A stretch of DNA of 48,792 nt from Burkholderiales bacterium (GCA_003136595.1 PLEY01000053.1:3977-52768), one strand, 5' to 3'; numbered from the stretch's first letter, positions 37,039 to 45,874 are shown. Notes: generated by a model from the letters alone, not told the origin. Made by a program: numbers and translations.

Positions 37039-38997
37039 ATGAGCACCCCGTTTACCCTCGAATATACCGTCCCGGCCACAGCCCACACGGCCGCCCTGGC
37101 TGACCTTGGGGGACTCGAGCGGCGGCGCACGCGCTCCGGGCTTCACTGGGTCCGGGGCGGCGTGCTCTTAACCGCGGCCCTCGGCGTGGTATCAGCCCAA
37201 CAGCATGGGCTCCTCCCCGCTCTGCCCGCGCCGGGTCTTGGCCTCGTGCTCGTGCTCGTGCTCGGCCTGGCGCTGGGCCTCTTGGTTGCACGCTGGCTCG
37301 GATCGGCTACGGGCCTTCGGGAGGCGGCGGGCATGCTGGCCGGACCCTGTCGCCTTGAGATCGAGGGCGGTGAACTGGTCTGGCGCCAGGGGCGGCGCAC
37401 GCTGCGGATCGGGATCGCGGGCGTGACACACATCGAAGAGGTCCCCTCCGGTCTCGTGGTGTGCGCCGAGCAACGCGCCTTGCTGTGGATCCCCGTGGGT
37501 GCGTTCACCGAGAGCCAGCCGGTGGCCGAACTGCTCGGCGCGATCGCCCAGATCCGGCTAAGCGGCGTCGGGGAGACGCGCAGAAACGCTCACGGGTTCC
37601 TCCCCCTTCTGCGCGGCTATCTTTTCAATGTCGGCTGCGGCCTCGCGTGCGCTGTGTTCTGGCCGCTCCCGGGAGCCCGGATCGATAGCCGGCCCGCGCA
37701 GTGGCTGGCGCTCGCAGCGACACTCCTCGTGAGCACGGGCGCGCTCGAGTATGCCGCCACGGGCGCGGCGGGGCAGTTCAATCCTGCGGCGATTCCCGGC
37801 CTTCTCTTTCTGCTGCCGGTGCTGCTCGTCGCAGGCGGCGTGGCCGGGGCGGTGGCCGGGCGCAGCAGTGCGATGGCGCAGATCGCCACGCTTGGATTGG
37901 CCGCCAGCATCTTTAGCGAGCCGGTCTGCCGCCTCTTGATCCGCGTGCCCGGGATCGCGGACCGGCTGGCAACCCTGGTCCCCGAGGAGGCTTTCGCACA
38001 GACGCTCAATGCGGCCTGGCTGGGGTTGGCCCTCGCGCTTGCCTTCCTGTGGCGCCTGCGGCCCGGGCCGGTCCGCGCGGTGCCGGCTGTGGCCGTTTTG
38101 ATGGCCGTGATGGCGCTTGCGCAGGCCGTCGTTCCCTATGACGACGCGCTGTGGGTGATCCCTGACGACAGCGAGGCGGGTGCCGACCCTGACCCGGGCT
38201 CCGCGGCCAACGCCTGGGCGGCCGAGGACGGGGTGGCGGGTGAAGAGCGCCTGTACCGCGAGTCCCATGTTCTCGATGGCACGCTCGGGCACCTGGCACC
38301 AGCGCGCCGCGACCGCGTGAATCTCTACTTCGTCGGTTTCGCCGGCACCGCGACCCAGGACGTGTTCATGAAGGAGACCCACAGCATCGGCAAGCTGTTC
38401 GAGAGGCGCTTCCAGGCAGGCGCGCACTCGGTGCTGCTGGTCAACAATCCGGCGACGCTCGACGCCGAACCGATGGCGACCCGCAGCGCGCTCGCGCAGA
38501 CCCTCACGCGCATCGGCTCCCTGATGGATCCGGAACGCGACATCCTCTTCCTCTACATGACCTCGCACGGCAGTCCGGATCACAGTTTTGCCGTGTCGTT
38601 TCCACCCTGGCCGCTCGCGTCGATCCGCCCCGAGGACCTGCGCGAGATGCTCGATGAGGCGGGGATCCGCAATCGCGTGGTCGTGATTTCGGCCTGTTAC
38701 TCAGGTGGATTCATCGACGCCCTGAAGACCGACTATTCCCTGATTATGACCGCTGCAGCGGCGGATCGCTCGTCGTTCGGCTGCTCAAGCGAGGAGGATT
38801 TCACGTACTTTGGCAGGGCCTACTTCGACGAGGCTCTGCGTTCCACATCGTCGTTCGTGGAAGCCTTCCGCCTGGCGGCGCCGAACATCGCCCGGCGCGA
38901 GGCCGAGCAGGGGTTCGTTCCGTCCGAGCCGCAGCTCTACGAGGGCGCACGCATCGCGCCCATCCTGCGGCGCTTCGAGCATCAGCTACAGCGCTGA
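37039..38997 (+). CDS. Membrane protein with C-terminal C13 family (legumain-like) cysteine peptidase domain
   Basis: ILFLYMTSHGSPDHSF (His, codon 38566-38568) and VVVISACYSGGFIDAL (Cys, codon 38695-38697), a C13/caspase-clan dyad; several TM helices upstream. Start MSTPFTLEYTV. Confidence 0.85.
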   Translation: MSTPFTLEYTVPATAHTAALADLGGLERRRTRSGLHWVRGGVLLTAALGVVSAQQHGLLPALPAPGLGLVLVLVLGLALGLLVARWLGSATGLREAAGMLAGPCRLEIEGGELVWRQGRRTLRIGIAGVTHIEEVPSGLVVCAEQRALLWIPVGAFTESQPVAELLGAIAQIRLSGVGETRRNAHGFLPLLRGYLFNVGCGLACAVFWPLPGARIDSRPAQWLALAATLLVSTGALEYAATGAAGQFNPAAIPGLLFLLPVLLVAGGVAGAVAGRSSAMAQIATLGLAASIFSEPVCRLLIRVPGIADRLATLVPEEAFAQTLNAAWLGLALALAFLWRLRPGPVRAVPAVAVLMAVMALAQAVVPYDDALWVIPDDSEAGADPDPGSAANAWAAEDGVAGEERLYRESHVLDGTLGHLAPARRDRVNLYFVGFAGTATQDVFMKETHSIGKLFERRFQAGAHSVLLVNNPATLDAEPMATRSALAQTLTRIGSLMDPERDILFLYMTSHGSPDHSFAVSFPPWPLASIRPEDLREMLDEAGIRNRVVVISACYSGGFIDALKTDYSLIMTAAAADRSSFGCSSEEDFTYFGRAYFDEALRSTSSFVEAFRLAAPNIARREAEQGFVPSEPQLYEGARIAPILRRFEHQLQR

Positions 38998-39014
38998 GCC
39001 GGGTGTCGCGCAGC

Positions 39015-40640
39015 TCACGCGATGATCTTCCGCGCCGCCCGATAACCCCACCAGGCGGCCTCCTCGAACACGGACAGGCCAGACAGATCAGAATGGGCGA
39101 AGAGGATCGGCCCGTTGCTCTCCTGCAGCGCAATGCGACCGGGCGTGCTCAGAAAGCCGGGCCCAGGCGTTGCCATGGCATGGCCCCGCACGGATATCTC
39201 AACGCGCTCGACGCAGGGTGCGAGCTTCCATCCATAGGCGCGCCGCAAGCCGCGCGCCGCCCGCTCAAGGAGGGCTGCCGGAGTGGCGGCTTCAAGCCAC
39301 TGTCTGGCCGCGTCCGGTTCGAGGTCGGCGAGCGCCTCGTAGGCAGAGAACACCGTATGGTTCGGGCGGCTCTGGCGGATCGCTTCGTGGGTCGAGACCA
39401 CATAGCCCAGCCCGGGTTCCTGATAGATCACATTGTCCCAGGCCAGTGCCGCCCCCGCGCGCTCTTCGGGAAATGCATTCATCAGGAAGTTCGAAACCAG
39501 CCAGGGTGCGTAGCGGGGCATGTCGCGGCGCGCGTCAAAGCCGAGCGCAGCAAGCTCAGGCACGATGCGCGCCGCCACAAAGAGCGGCGTCGCCACAATG
39601 ACGCGCTTCGCCCTGATCGCAAAGCTTCTGAGCTCGGTACCCGCAAGGTCGACGCACAGCGCCTCGACCCCCGCCGGGCCGGCCGTGACCGCTGCGGCGC
39701 AGCCGCGTTCGAGCCGTCCTTCCAGCCCGGCGCGCTCGTAGAGGCCACGGGCGAGCGCGCCCAACCCCTCCGGCCAGGTCAGCACCGCGCCGCGTCCGGC
39801 GTTCTCGGCGAGCCCGGCGCGCGCGCAGAAATAGTGCAGCCCGGCCCAGGCGGAGACCTCGGCCGGGCGTCGTCCATAGTCGTCGCGGCAGCAGTAGTCG
39901 AGATACCAACGCAGGCTCTCGGAGCGAAAGTGGTTGTCGTCGAGCCACACGTCAAAAGGGCGCTGATCCAGTGCCGTCCAGGCCGGATCGCGCGAGGACA
40001 TCTCGACGGGCACGACAAATACGCGCCGCCCGTCCGCCCCGCGCTGGGCCGTGAGCTCGTCAATCAGTGCGAAAAACCGCTCGCGCTCAGCCAGGGCGTT
40101 GCTCGAAAGCTGCGCCAGCGGTTCATAGCCGTCCTCCCAGCTCGATCCGTAGAGCACGCGCTCGCCCGGCGCATGCAGGAGGTAGCGCTCATCGTAGTAG
40201 GGGCGCTCGCTATAGGGATTGCGCAGGATGATGCCCAAGTCGAACAGGAGTTCCCGGACATGCCCCGATTCCATCGAGGGCAGCGGCAGGTAGTGCGCGC
40301 CGGTGGGGTAGTGCAGGGTCTCGCCGGACGTGCTGAAGGTCCCGGCTGCGGCATTGCCGAAGAGCTCGGGGCCCGCCACCATCAGTACGTCCTTAAGGCC
40401 GGCCTTGTGCAACTGCCACGCCGCGGTCAACCCTGCGATGCCCGACCCGAGGATCAGTACCTCGGTGTCCCGGCGCCGGGTCGCAGGCGGCAAGGTCTTG
40501 AGATCGCGCAGCACGTGGCCGAGCTCCCGGCCTGGATAGCGCACCTCGGTGGCCATCTGCTGCCACTGCCAGAATCCGCCTGCCGTGACGCCGGCCGCAC
40601 CCAGGGCGCCGGCGCCCAAAAGAAACGCGCGTCGGTCCAT
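39015..40640 (-). CDS. FAD-dependent amine-oxidase-like oxidoreductase with Tat-like N-terminus
   Basis: MDRRAFLLGAGALGAAG (RRxFL) and EVLILGSGIAGLTAAWQLHKAGL (GxGxxG); C-terminal NGPILFAHSDLSGLSVFEEAAWWGYRAA. Confidence 0.88.
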   Translation of the reverse strand: MDRRAFLLGAGALGAAGVTAGGFWQWQQMATEVRYPGRELGHVLRDLKTLPPATRRRDTEVLILGSGIAGLTAAWQLHKAGLKDVLMVAGPELFGNAAAGTFSTSGETLHYPTGAHYLPLPSMESGHVRELLFDLGIILRNPYSERPYYDERYLLHAPGERVLYGSSWEDGYEPLAQLSSNALAERERFFALIDELTAQRGADGRRVFVVPVEMSSRDPAWTALDQRPFDVWLDDNHFRSESLRWYLDYCCRDDYGRRPAEVSAWAGLHYFCARAGLAENAGRGAVLTWPEGLGALARGLYERAGLEGRLERGCAAAVTAGPAGVEALCVDLAGTELRSFAIRAKRVIVATPLFVAARIVPELAALGFDARRDMPRYAPWLVSNFLMNAFPEERAGAALAWDNVIYQEPGLGYVVSTHEAIRQSRPNHTVFSAYEALADLEPDAARQWLEAATPAALLERAARGLRRAYGWKLAPCVERVEISVRGHAMATPGPGFLSTPGRIALQESNGPILFAHSDLSGLSVFEEAAWWGYRAARKIIA

Positions 40641-42151
40641 CAGCGGATCACTTGATGCCAGTCTTCGTCGAAATAGCGCACCAGCGACTGGTCGTTCAGA
40701 TGGTTCGCCTCAACCACCGGGTGGGGCATATCCGGAGGGAATGCGAACATCTCGCGCGTCACCTCGGCGTTCAGAAACTGCATCGGCAGGCTGTAGTGCT
40801 GGGGGGGCTCGAACGCCTGTTCCGGCGTGGCGAGAATGAATCCCCATTCGCCGAACGAGGGAACGTAGACATGATAGGGATAGGTCCTAAGCCCCGCCTC
40901 CTTCAGGGTGGCGTCGATCGACCAGTAGGCGTGGGGGGCAAAGTAGGGCGAGGTCGACTGCACGACGACGATGCCATGCGCTGATACGCTCTTCTTGACC
41001 AGGCTGTAGAAGGGCACGGAATAGAGCTTGCCGAGGGCGAAGGAGGACGGATCGGGGAAATCGACGAAGACGGCGTCGAACGAGGTCCGGTTCTCGGCGA
41101 TCCAAAGCGCGGCATCGGCATTGATCAGATGCACCCGCGGATCTGAGAACGAGCCCTGGTTCAGGGCCACGAGGGGTGCCGAACTCGAGAACAGCGAGGT
41201 CATCTCCGGGTCCAGATCAACCAGGGTGACGCTCTGGATGTTCGGGTAGCGCAGGATCTCCCGGAGCGCGAGGCCATCGCCGCCGCCCAGGACCAGCACC
41301 GAGCGCGCCCACGGCAGGCTCGCCAGGGCAGGGTGCACAAGGGCCTCGTGATACCGGTGTTCATCGCGCGAGGAGAACTGCAGATTGCCGTTGATATAGA
41401 GGCGCAGATCGTCCTTCCAGCGGGTGATGACCAGGCGCTGGTACGGGGTGGTCACGGCGTGCACGATCTCATCGCCAAACAGCCCGCGCTCGCCCCAGTA
41501 GACAAGGCGATCCGAGGCAACCAGCCCGAAGGCAAGCAGGGCAAACACGACCGAGCCGCGCAGCACGCGCGCTGCGGGCTTCTCGATCGCATCCCGAAAC
41601 GAGTGGATCGTCCAAAGCGCCACGCCCACGTTGATCATGCCAAACAGGAAGCCCGTTCGTGTGAGGCCCAGATGCGGAGCCAGCACCAGGGGAAACAGCA
41701 GCGAGACCGCAAGCGCGCCCAGATAATCGAAGGTCAGGACGCGGCTGACCAGTTCAGCAAAGCGCGCCTCGCGCGCGTTCAGGGCGCGCATGACGAGCGG
41801 GATCTCCAGGCCGATCAGGGCGCCGATCACGAACACCAGGGCGTAGAGCAGCGTGCGAAACGGTGCGGCGAGCCACGAGAAGGTCAGAAACAGCGCGGCG
41901 GCCGAGACCCCGCCGACCAGTCCGATGGCCAGCTCGATGTCGACAAAGCGCGACAGGACATCGCGGTCCTGCACGTAGCGCGACAAGTGGGAGCCGATGC
42001 CCATGGCGAACAGGTAGCAGCCGATGACCGTCGAGAATTGCAGCACCGAATCGCCAAGCAGATAGCTCGACAGGGCCCCGGCGATGAGTTCATAGGCCAG
42101 GCCGCACGAGGCGACAAAAAAAACGGAAATTACTAAAATGCGATCAGTCAT
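40640..42151 (-). CDS. Polyamine aminopropyltransferase (spermidine synthase-like) with N-terminal multi-TM domain
   Basis: MTDRILVISVFFVASCGLAYELIAGALSSYLLGDSVLQFS membrane domain, then VLVLGGGDGLALREILRYPNIQSVTLVDLDPEMT and FDAVFVDFPDPSSFALGKLYS. Confidence 0.93.
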   Translation of the reverse strand: MTDRILVISVFFVASCGLAYELIAGALSSYLLGDSVLQFSTVIGCYLFAMGIGSHLSRYVQDRDVLSRFVDIELAIGLVGGVSAAALFLTFSWLAAPFRTLLYALVFVIGALIGLEIPLVMRALNAREARFAELVSRVLTFDYLGALAVSLLFPLVLAPHLGLTRTGFLFGMINVGVALWTIHSFRDAIEKPAARVLRGSVVFALLAFGLVASDRLVYWGERGLFGDEIVHAVTTPYQRLVITRWKDDLRLYINGNLQFSSRDEHRYHEALVHPALASLPWARSVLVLGGGDGLALREILRYPNIQSVTLVDLDPEMTSLFSSSAPLVALNQGSFSDPRVHLINADAALWIAENRTSFDAVFVDFPDPSSFALGKLYSVPFYSLVKKSVSAHGIVVVQSTSPYFAPHAYWSIDATLKEAGLRTYPYHVYVPSFGEWGFILATPEQAFEPPQHYSLPMQFLNAEVTREMFAFPPDMPHPVVEANHLNDQSLVRYFDEDWHQVIR

Positions 42152-42186
42152 CGCGCTCGAAGCGGGCTGATGTGATAATAGGGACG

Positions 42187-42597
42187 ATGCCACATCCGGG
42201 GAGGATGTTTTTGGAGATCATCGTCAATTATGCCTTGCACCTGGTCACCGCAGGGCTGCTTCTGTTCGTGTTTTTCCTCGTCTACACCTGGGCGACGCCG
42301 TTTGACGAAGTCGGGCTCATCCGCCAGGGCAACGGCGCTGCGGCGTTGACGCTCGGCGGGGCGCTGATCGGATTCTCGCTGACGGTGGCCTCCGGTATAG
42401 TGCATAGCGACTCGCTGCTCCAGTTCTTCGCCTGGTCCGTCGGGGCGGCGATCGTGCAGCTCCTGGCCTACCTGCTGGTCACCCGCCTTCTGCACATGTC
42501 CAAAGCCCAGATCGAAGGCGGCAACGTGGCCTTCGGAGGACTTTTGGCGGCAATCTCGATTGCGGTAGGCGCGGTCAACGCCGCCTGCCTGTCCTGA
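42187..42597 (+). CDS. DUF350 (YjfL-like) membrane protein
   Basis: LIRQGNGAAALTLGGALIGFSLTVASGIVHS and GNVAFGGLLAAISIAVGAVNAACLS; DUF350 pattern with four TM helices. Confidence 0.88.
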   Translation: MPHPGRMFLEIIVNYALHLVTAGLLLFVFFLVYTWATPFDEVGLIRQGNGAAALTLGGALIGFSLTVASGIVHSDSLLQFFAWSVGAAIVQLLAYLLVTRLLHMSKAQIEGGNVAFGGLLAAISIAVGAVNAACLS

Positions 42598-42648
42598 CGT
42601 ACTGCTTGGCCCTGCAGCCTTTTCACCTCAATCCCTAGGGAGTCCAGC

Positions 42649-43644
42649 ATGAGCCTCGGATCGTTTATCAAGAAGCAGTTCATCGACATTCTGCAGTGGA
42701 ACGAGGAGACCGAGGGCGTGCTCGCCTACCGCTATCCGATGCAGGATTTTGAAATCCAGTATGGTGGCAGTCTGACGGTACGCGAATCGCAGGTCGCCGT
42801 GTTCGTCAACGAGGGCAAGATCGCCGACGTGTTCGGACCGGGGATGTACAAGCTCACGACCCAGACGCTGCCGGTGCTGACCTACCTGAAGAACTGGGAC
42901 AAGCTGTTCGAGTCGCCCTTCAAATCCGATGTCTATTTCTTCAGCACGCGCGTGCAGACCGGCCGCAAGTGGGGCACCCCCCAGGCCATCACGCTGCGCG
43001 ATCAGGACTTTGGCATGGTGCGCCTGCGTGCCTTTGGCATGTACTCCTATCGCGTCGCGGACGCGCGCAAGTTCTTCACAGAAATCAGCGGCACGCGCGC
43101 CGTCTACACCCGCGACGATCTCGAAGAGCAGCTGCGCAGCATCCTGGTGTCGACCATCGCCACGGCGCTGGGCTCATCAAGCGTGCCTTTTCTCAACATG
43201 GCGGGCAACCAGGCGCTGATGGGCGATCAGGTCAAGGGAAGCGTGGCCGCCGCGTTCGAGAAGTATGGCCTGGCCGTCGATGTCTTCAACGTCACCAGCA
43301 TCAATCTGCCCGAGGACCTTCAGGAAGCGCTCGACAAGCGCATCTCGATCGGCATGTCGGGCGATCTGAACAAATATACGCAGTACCAGGTGGCCAATGC
43401 GATTCCGCTTGCAGCCCAGAACGAAGGGGGGCTGGCGGGTCTCGGTGCCGGCCTGTCGAGCGGCATGGTATTCGGCCAGACGATGGCCCAGGGCATGGCT
43501 GGCGCCCAGGCCGCAGCGGTCGCGGCCCAGGATGACCCTGAGGCCCGGCTCCTGAAACTGAAGGGCATGCTCGACAAGGGACTGATCTCGGCGGCCGACT
43601 ATGATTCGGCCAAGGCGGAAGTGCTAAAGAAACTGGTGAGCTAG
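42649..43644 (+). CDS. SPFH domain protein (YdjI-like) with C-terminal SHOCT-like segment
   Basis: LTVRESQVAVFVNEGKIADVFGPGMYKLTTQTLPVL, and C-terminal RLLKLKGMLDKGLISAADYDSAKAEVLKKL. Confidence 0.9.
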   Translation: MSLGSFIKKQFIDILQWNEETEGVLAYRYPMQDFEIQYGGSLTVRESQVAVFVNEGKIADVFGPGMYKLTTQTLPVLTYLKNWDKLFESPFKSDVYFFSTRVQTGRKWGTPQAITLRDQDFGMVRLRAFGMYSYRVADARKFFTEISGTRAVYTRDDLEEQLRSILVSTIATALGSSSVPFLNMAGNQALMGDQVKGSVAAAFEKYGLAVDVFNVTSINLPEDLQEALDKRISIGMSGDLNKYTQYQVANAIPLAAQNEGGLAGLGAGLSSGMVFGQTMAQGMAGAQAAAVAAQDDPEARLLKLKGMLDKGLISAADYDSAKAEVLKKLVS

Positions 43645-43659
43645 GCCAGCCTGCGCCTC

Positions 43660-45111
43660 ATGCAGCATGTCACCTGTCCCGGGTGCGGCGCCCAGGTCGA
43701 CTTCAGGTCGCCCGCCTCGGTCATGGCGGTCTGCGAGTACTGCAAGACGACGGTCCTAAAGGATGCGGACTCGGTCAAGGACCTTGGCAAGATGTCCGAG
43801 GTCCTTGAGGATTATTCCCCCATCCAGATCGGTACCACCGGTGTCTTCGACGGACGCGGCTTTGCAGTGGTCGGTCGCATCCAGCTGCGCTATCCGGACG
43901 GCTTCTGGAATGAATGGTACATCCTCTTTGACGACGCCCAGGCAGGCTGGCTAGCGGACGCCTCCGGCCAATTCACCCTCACGTTCGAGAAGCCCGAACT
44001 GGCCGCGCCGGGCGACTTCGCCCAGCTCAGGCCCGGAGTGAATCTCAATCTCGGCGGGGAGGTTTACTGCGCCTCGGACGTGCGCACCGCGCGTTGCACG
44101 GCCGGCCAGGGCGAGTTGCCCTTTCGCGTCGGCCCCGGCTGGCAGGCCCAGGTGGCCGATTTTCGCAGCGGCGCCCGCTTCCTGACCCTCGATTATTCCG
44201 ACGCAGGAAGTCCGAAGGCCTACGTCGGTCGCGCAGTGGGTCTGGGCGAGCTCAAGGCGCAACTGTTGCGCGATTCCGGCGACATCGGTGACACAGTCGG
44301 GCGCTTCCGGGGCAAGGTCGGCAGGCTCGCCTGTCCCTCATGCGGTGGTGAGGTCAGCTATTCGCCAGGCATGACCTCCCATTTCATCTGTCCTTCCTGC
44401 CATGCCGAAGTCGATGTCTCCAGTTCGACGGCCGTGGTCCTCAGCGCGGCACGCACGCTCGCCGCGGCGCCCTTCACCCTCACGCTTGGCAAGACCGCCA
44501 CGATCGACGGCGCACCCTACACGCTCCTCGGTGCACTGCGTCGCGCCGAGACCGGCCAGAGCGCCTCGAGCTGGAGCGAGTACCTGCTCTACGCGCCGGG
44601 GCGCAGTTTCATCTGGCTCATCGAAACCGAGGAGGGCTGGCAGCGCGCCGAGGTTCTGAACAGCTGGCCCACCTGGCCGGAGCCGGAACGGGTGGTGCTG
44701 GACGGCCGGACCTTCCGGCGCTTTGCGACTTACACGGCCCAGGTCACCTATGCACTCGGTTCGTTCAACTGGCGGGTCGCAGTGGGCGAGACCGCGCAGG
44801 TGGCGGAATTCCAGGACCGGCAGGAGACTCTGGCCGCGGAGGCCACTGCGGAAGAGCTCACCTGGTCACGCTCCCGGCCGCTCGCGGTCGACCAGGTCCG
44901 GGCCTGGTTTGGAGAGGAGATCCATGAAGAGCAGCACCAGCATCCGAGCTATCTGCGCTCGGCGCGCTGGATCGTGATCGCGCTTGTTCTCATCAATGCG
45001 ATACCCCTCGTGCTGGCCACGCGCAGCGTCCTCCTCTACCTCATCGTCGCGACCGTGGCGATCTACCTGCCTGCCTTCATTCTGGACAAGATGGGCGGAA
45101 ATTCCCCATGA
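43660..45111 (+). CDS. DUF4178 protein with two zinc ribbons and C-terminal TM helices
   Basis: HVTCPGCGAQVDF...CEYCKTTVLKD and LACPSCGGEVSY...CPSCHAEVDVSS; DUF4178-like blocks GTTGVFDGRGFAVVGRIQLRY and LGKTATIDGAPYTLLGALRR. Confidence 0.87.
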   Translation: MQHVTCPGCGAQVDFRSPASVMAVCEYCKTTVLKDADSVKDLGKMSEVLEDYSPIQIGTTGVFDGRGFAVVGRIQLRYPDGFWNEWYILFDDAQAGWLADASGQFTLTFEKPELAAPGDFAQLRPGVNLNLGGEVYCASDVRTARCTAGQGELPFRVGPGWQAQVADFRSGARFLTLDYSDAGSPKAYVGRAVGLGELKAQLLRDSGDIGDTVGRFRGKVGRLACPSCGGEVSYSPGMTSHFICPSCHAEVDVSSSTAVVLSAARTLAAAPFTLTLGKTATIDGAPYTLLGALRRAETGQSASSWSEYLLYAPGRSFIWLIETEEGWQRAEVLNSWPTWPEPERVVLDGRTFRRFATYTAQVTYALGSFNWRVAVGETAQVAEFQDRQETLAAEATAEELTWSRSRPLAVDQVRAWFGEEIHEEQHQHPSYLRSARWIVIALVLINAIPLVLATRSVLLYLIVATVAIYLPAFILDKMGGNSP

Positions 45112-45293
45112 AAGGCAAGTTCCTGATGTACGCGATCATTGTCGCGCTGGGCTCCTCGGTCATGAGTTGGGGCAGCCTTGCCGCCCGCGCGGGCGGCGGC
45201 AGCGGCAGCGGTAATTCCTGGCATTCCTATAGCTCCGGGCCGGGCTACAGCGGGGGCGGCTGGGCGGGTGCCTCGGGCGGAGGCCACAAATGA
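45108..45293 (+). CDS. Small Gly/Ser-rich membrane or secreted protein (61 aa)
   Basis: MKGKFLMYAIIVALGSSVMSWGS hydrophobic segment plus GGGSGSGNSWHSYSSGPGYSGGGWAGASGGGHK; 4-bp overlaps with both neighbours. Confidence 0.8.
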   Translation: MKGKFLMYAIIVALGSSVMSWGSLAARAGGGSGSGNSWHSYSSGPGYSGGGWAGASGGGHK

Positions 45294-45706
45294 CAGCCCA
45301 TGCACCGCATGGGCTGCACTGCCTGGCCGACCTGTCGGGGGTCCGAGCGGAACTGCTCATCGATTGCGCCTTCCTCGAAGCGACACTGCGCGAGGCGGCC
45401 AAGGCCGCGGGCGCGCAGGTCCTGTTCGCCCGATTCCACAGCTTTGGCAGCGGACTCGGAGTGACCGGTGTCGTCCTCCTTGCAGAATCGCATGTCACGA
45501 TCCACACCTGGCCGGAGGCGCGCTTTGCGGCACTGGACATATTCCTGTGCGGACGCGCCGACACGGCCCGGGCGTTGCAGGCACTTGTCGGCGCGCTCGC
45601 GCCGGAATCGTGCCGCGTTCAGAACGTCGCACGCGGCGTCGACGACCCCGTGCCGGGCGCTTTGGCGGGGGCGCCCAAAATCTCCCGGGGAGCGTCCTCG
45701 CATTGA
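45290..45706 (+). CDS. speD: S-adenosylmethionine decarboxylase (SpeD-like, pyruvoyl type)
   Basis: GVVLLAESHVTIHTWPEARFAALDIFLCG, the canonical ES-H-x-x-IHTWPE self-cleavage site; predicted pyruvoyl Ser codon 45488-45490. Confidence 0.93.
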   Translation: MTAHAPHGLHCLADLSGVRAELLIDCAFLEATLREAAKAAGAQVLFARFHSFGSGLGVTGVVLLAESHVTIHTWPEARFAALDIFLCGRADTARALQALVGALAPESCRVQNVARGVDDPVPGALAGAPKISRGASSH

Positions 45707-45783
45707 GGGCGATAGCCCGACCGGGCTGCGGATCTCCAAGACCAGGGCGAACGCGGGTGGCTAGCCCGAAAGCGCCAAGTTCC

Positions 45784-45874
45784 GCGGCGCCGACGCCGCA
45801 CCCCTGAAAACTGGCGAGCGTACGCTCCTTCAGGTGGAGTCGGTGTTGCCGGCCCCGTCCTCTGGAGAGCGTAC
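45784..45874 (+). promoter_or_regulatory. Candidate structured 5' leader with an alternative anti-SD pairing
   Basis: Stem GCGGCG-ccga-CGCCGC (45784-45799); CCTGAA...TTCAGG enclosing GAGCGTACGCTC (45803-45834); GTACGCTC (45820-45827) is also perfectly complementary to GAGCGTAC at 45867-45874, overlapping the SD. Confidence 0.5.

Noticed and set aside
39003-40655. 550-aa plus-strand ORF
   Set aside because: Antisense shadow of the FAD oxidoreductase, which has clear FAD and Tat-like motifs; no recognisable motif on the plus strand.
45816-45870. Possible glycine-riboswitch-like blocks (CTTCAGGTGGAGTCGG...CCTCTGGAGAG)
   Set aside because: Some blocks resemble the end of one glycine aptamer and the start of another, but the core GCCGAAGG(G/A)GCAA segment is not present and the downstream sequence is coding. 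Kept only as a generic structured leader.
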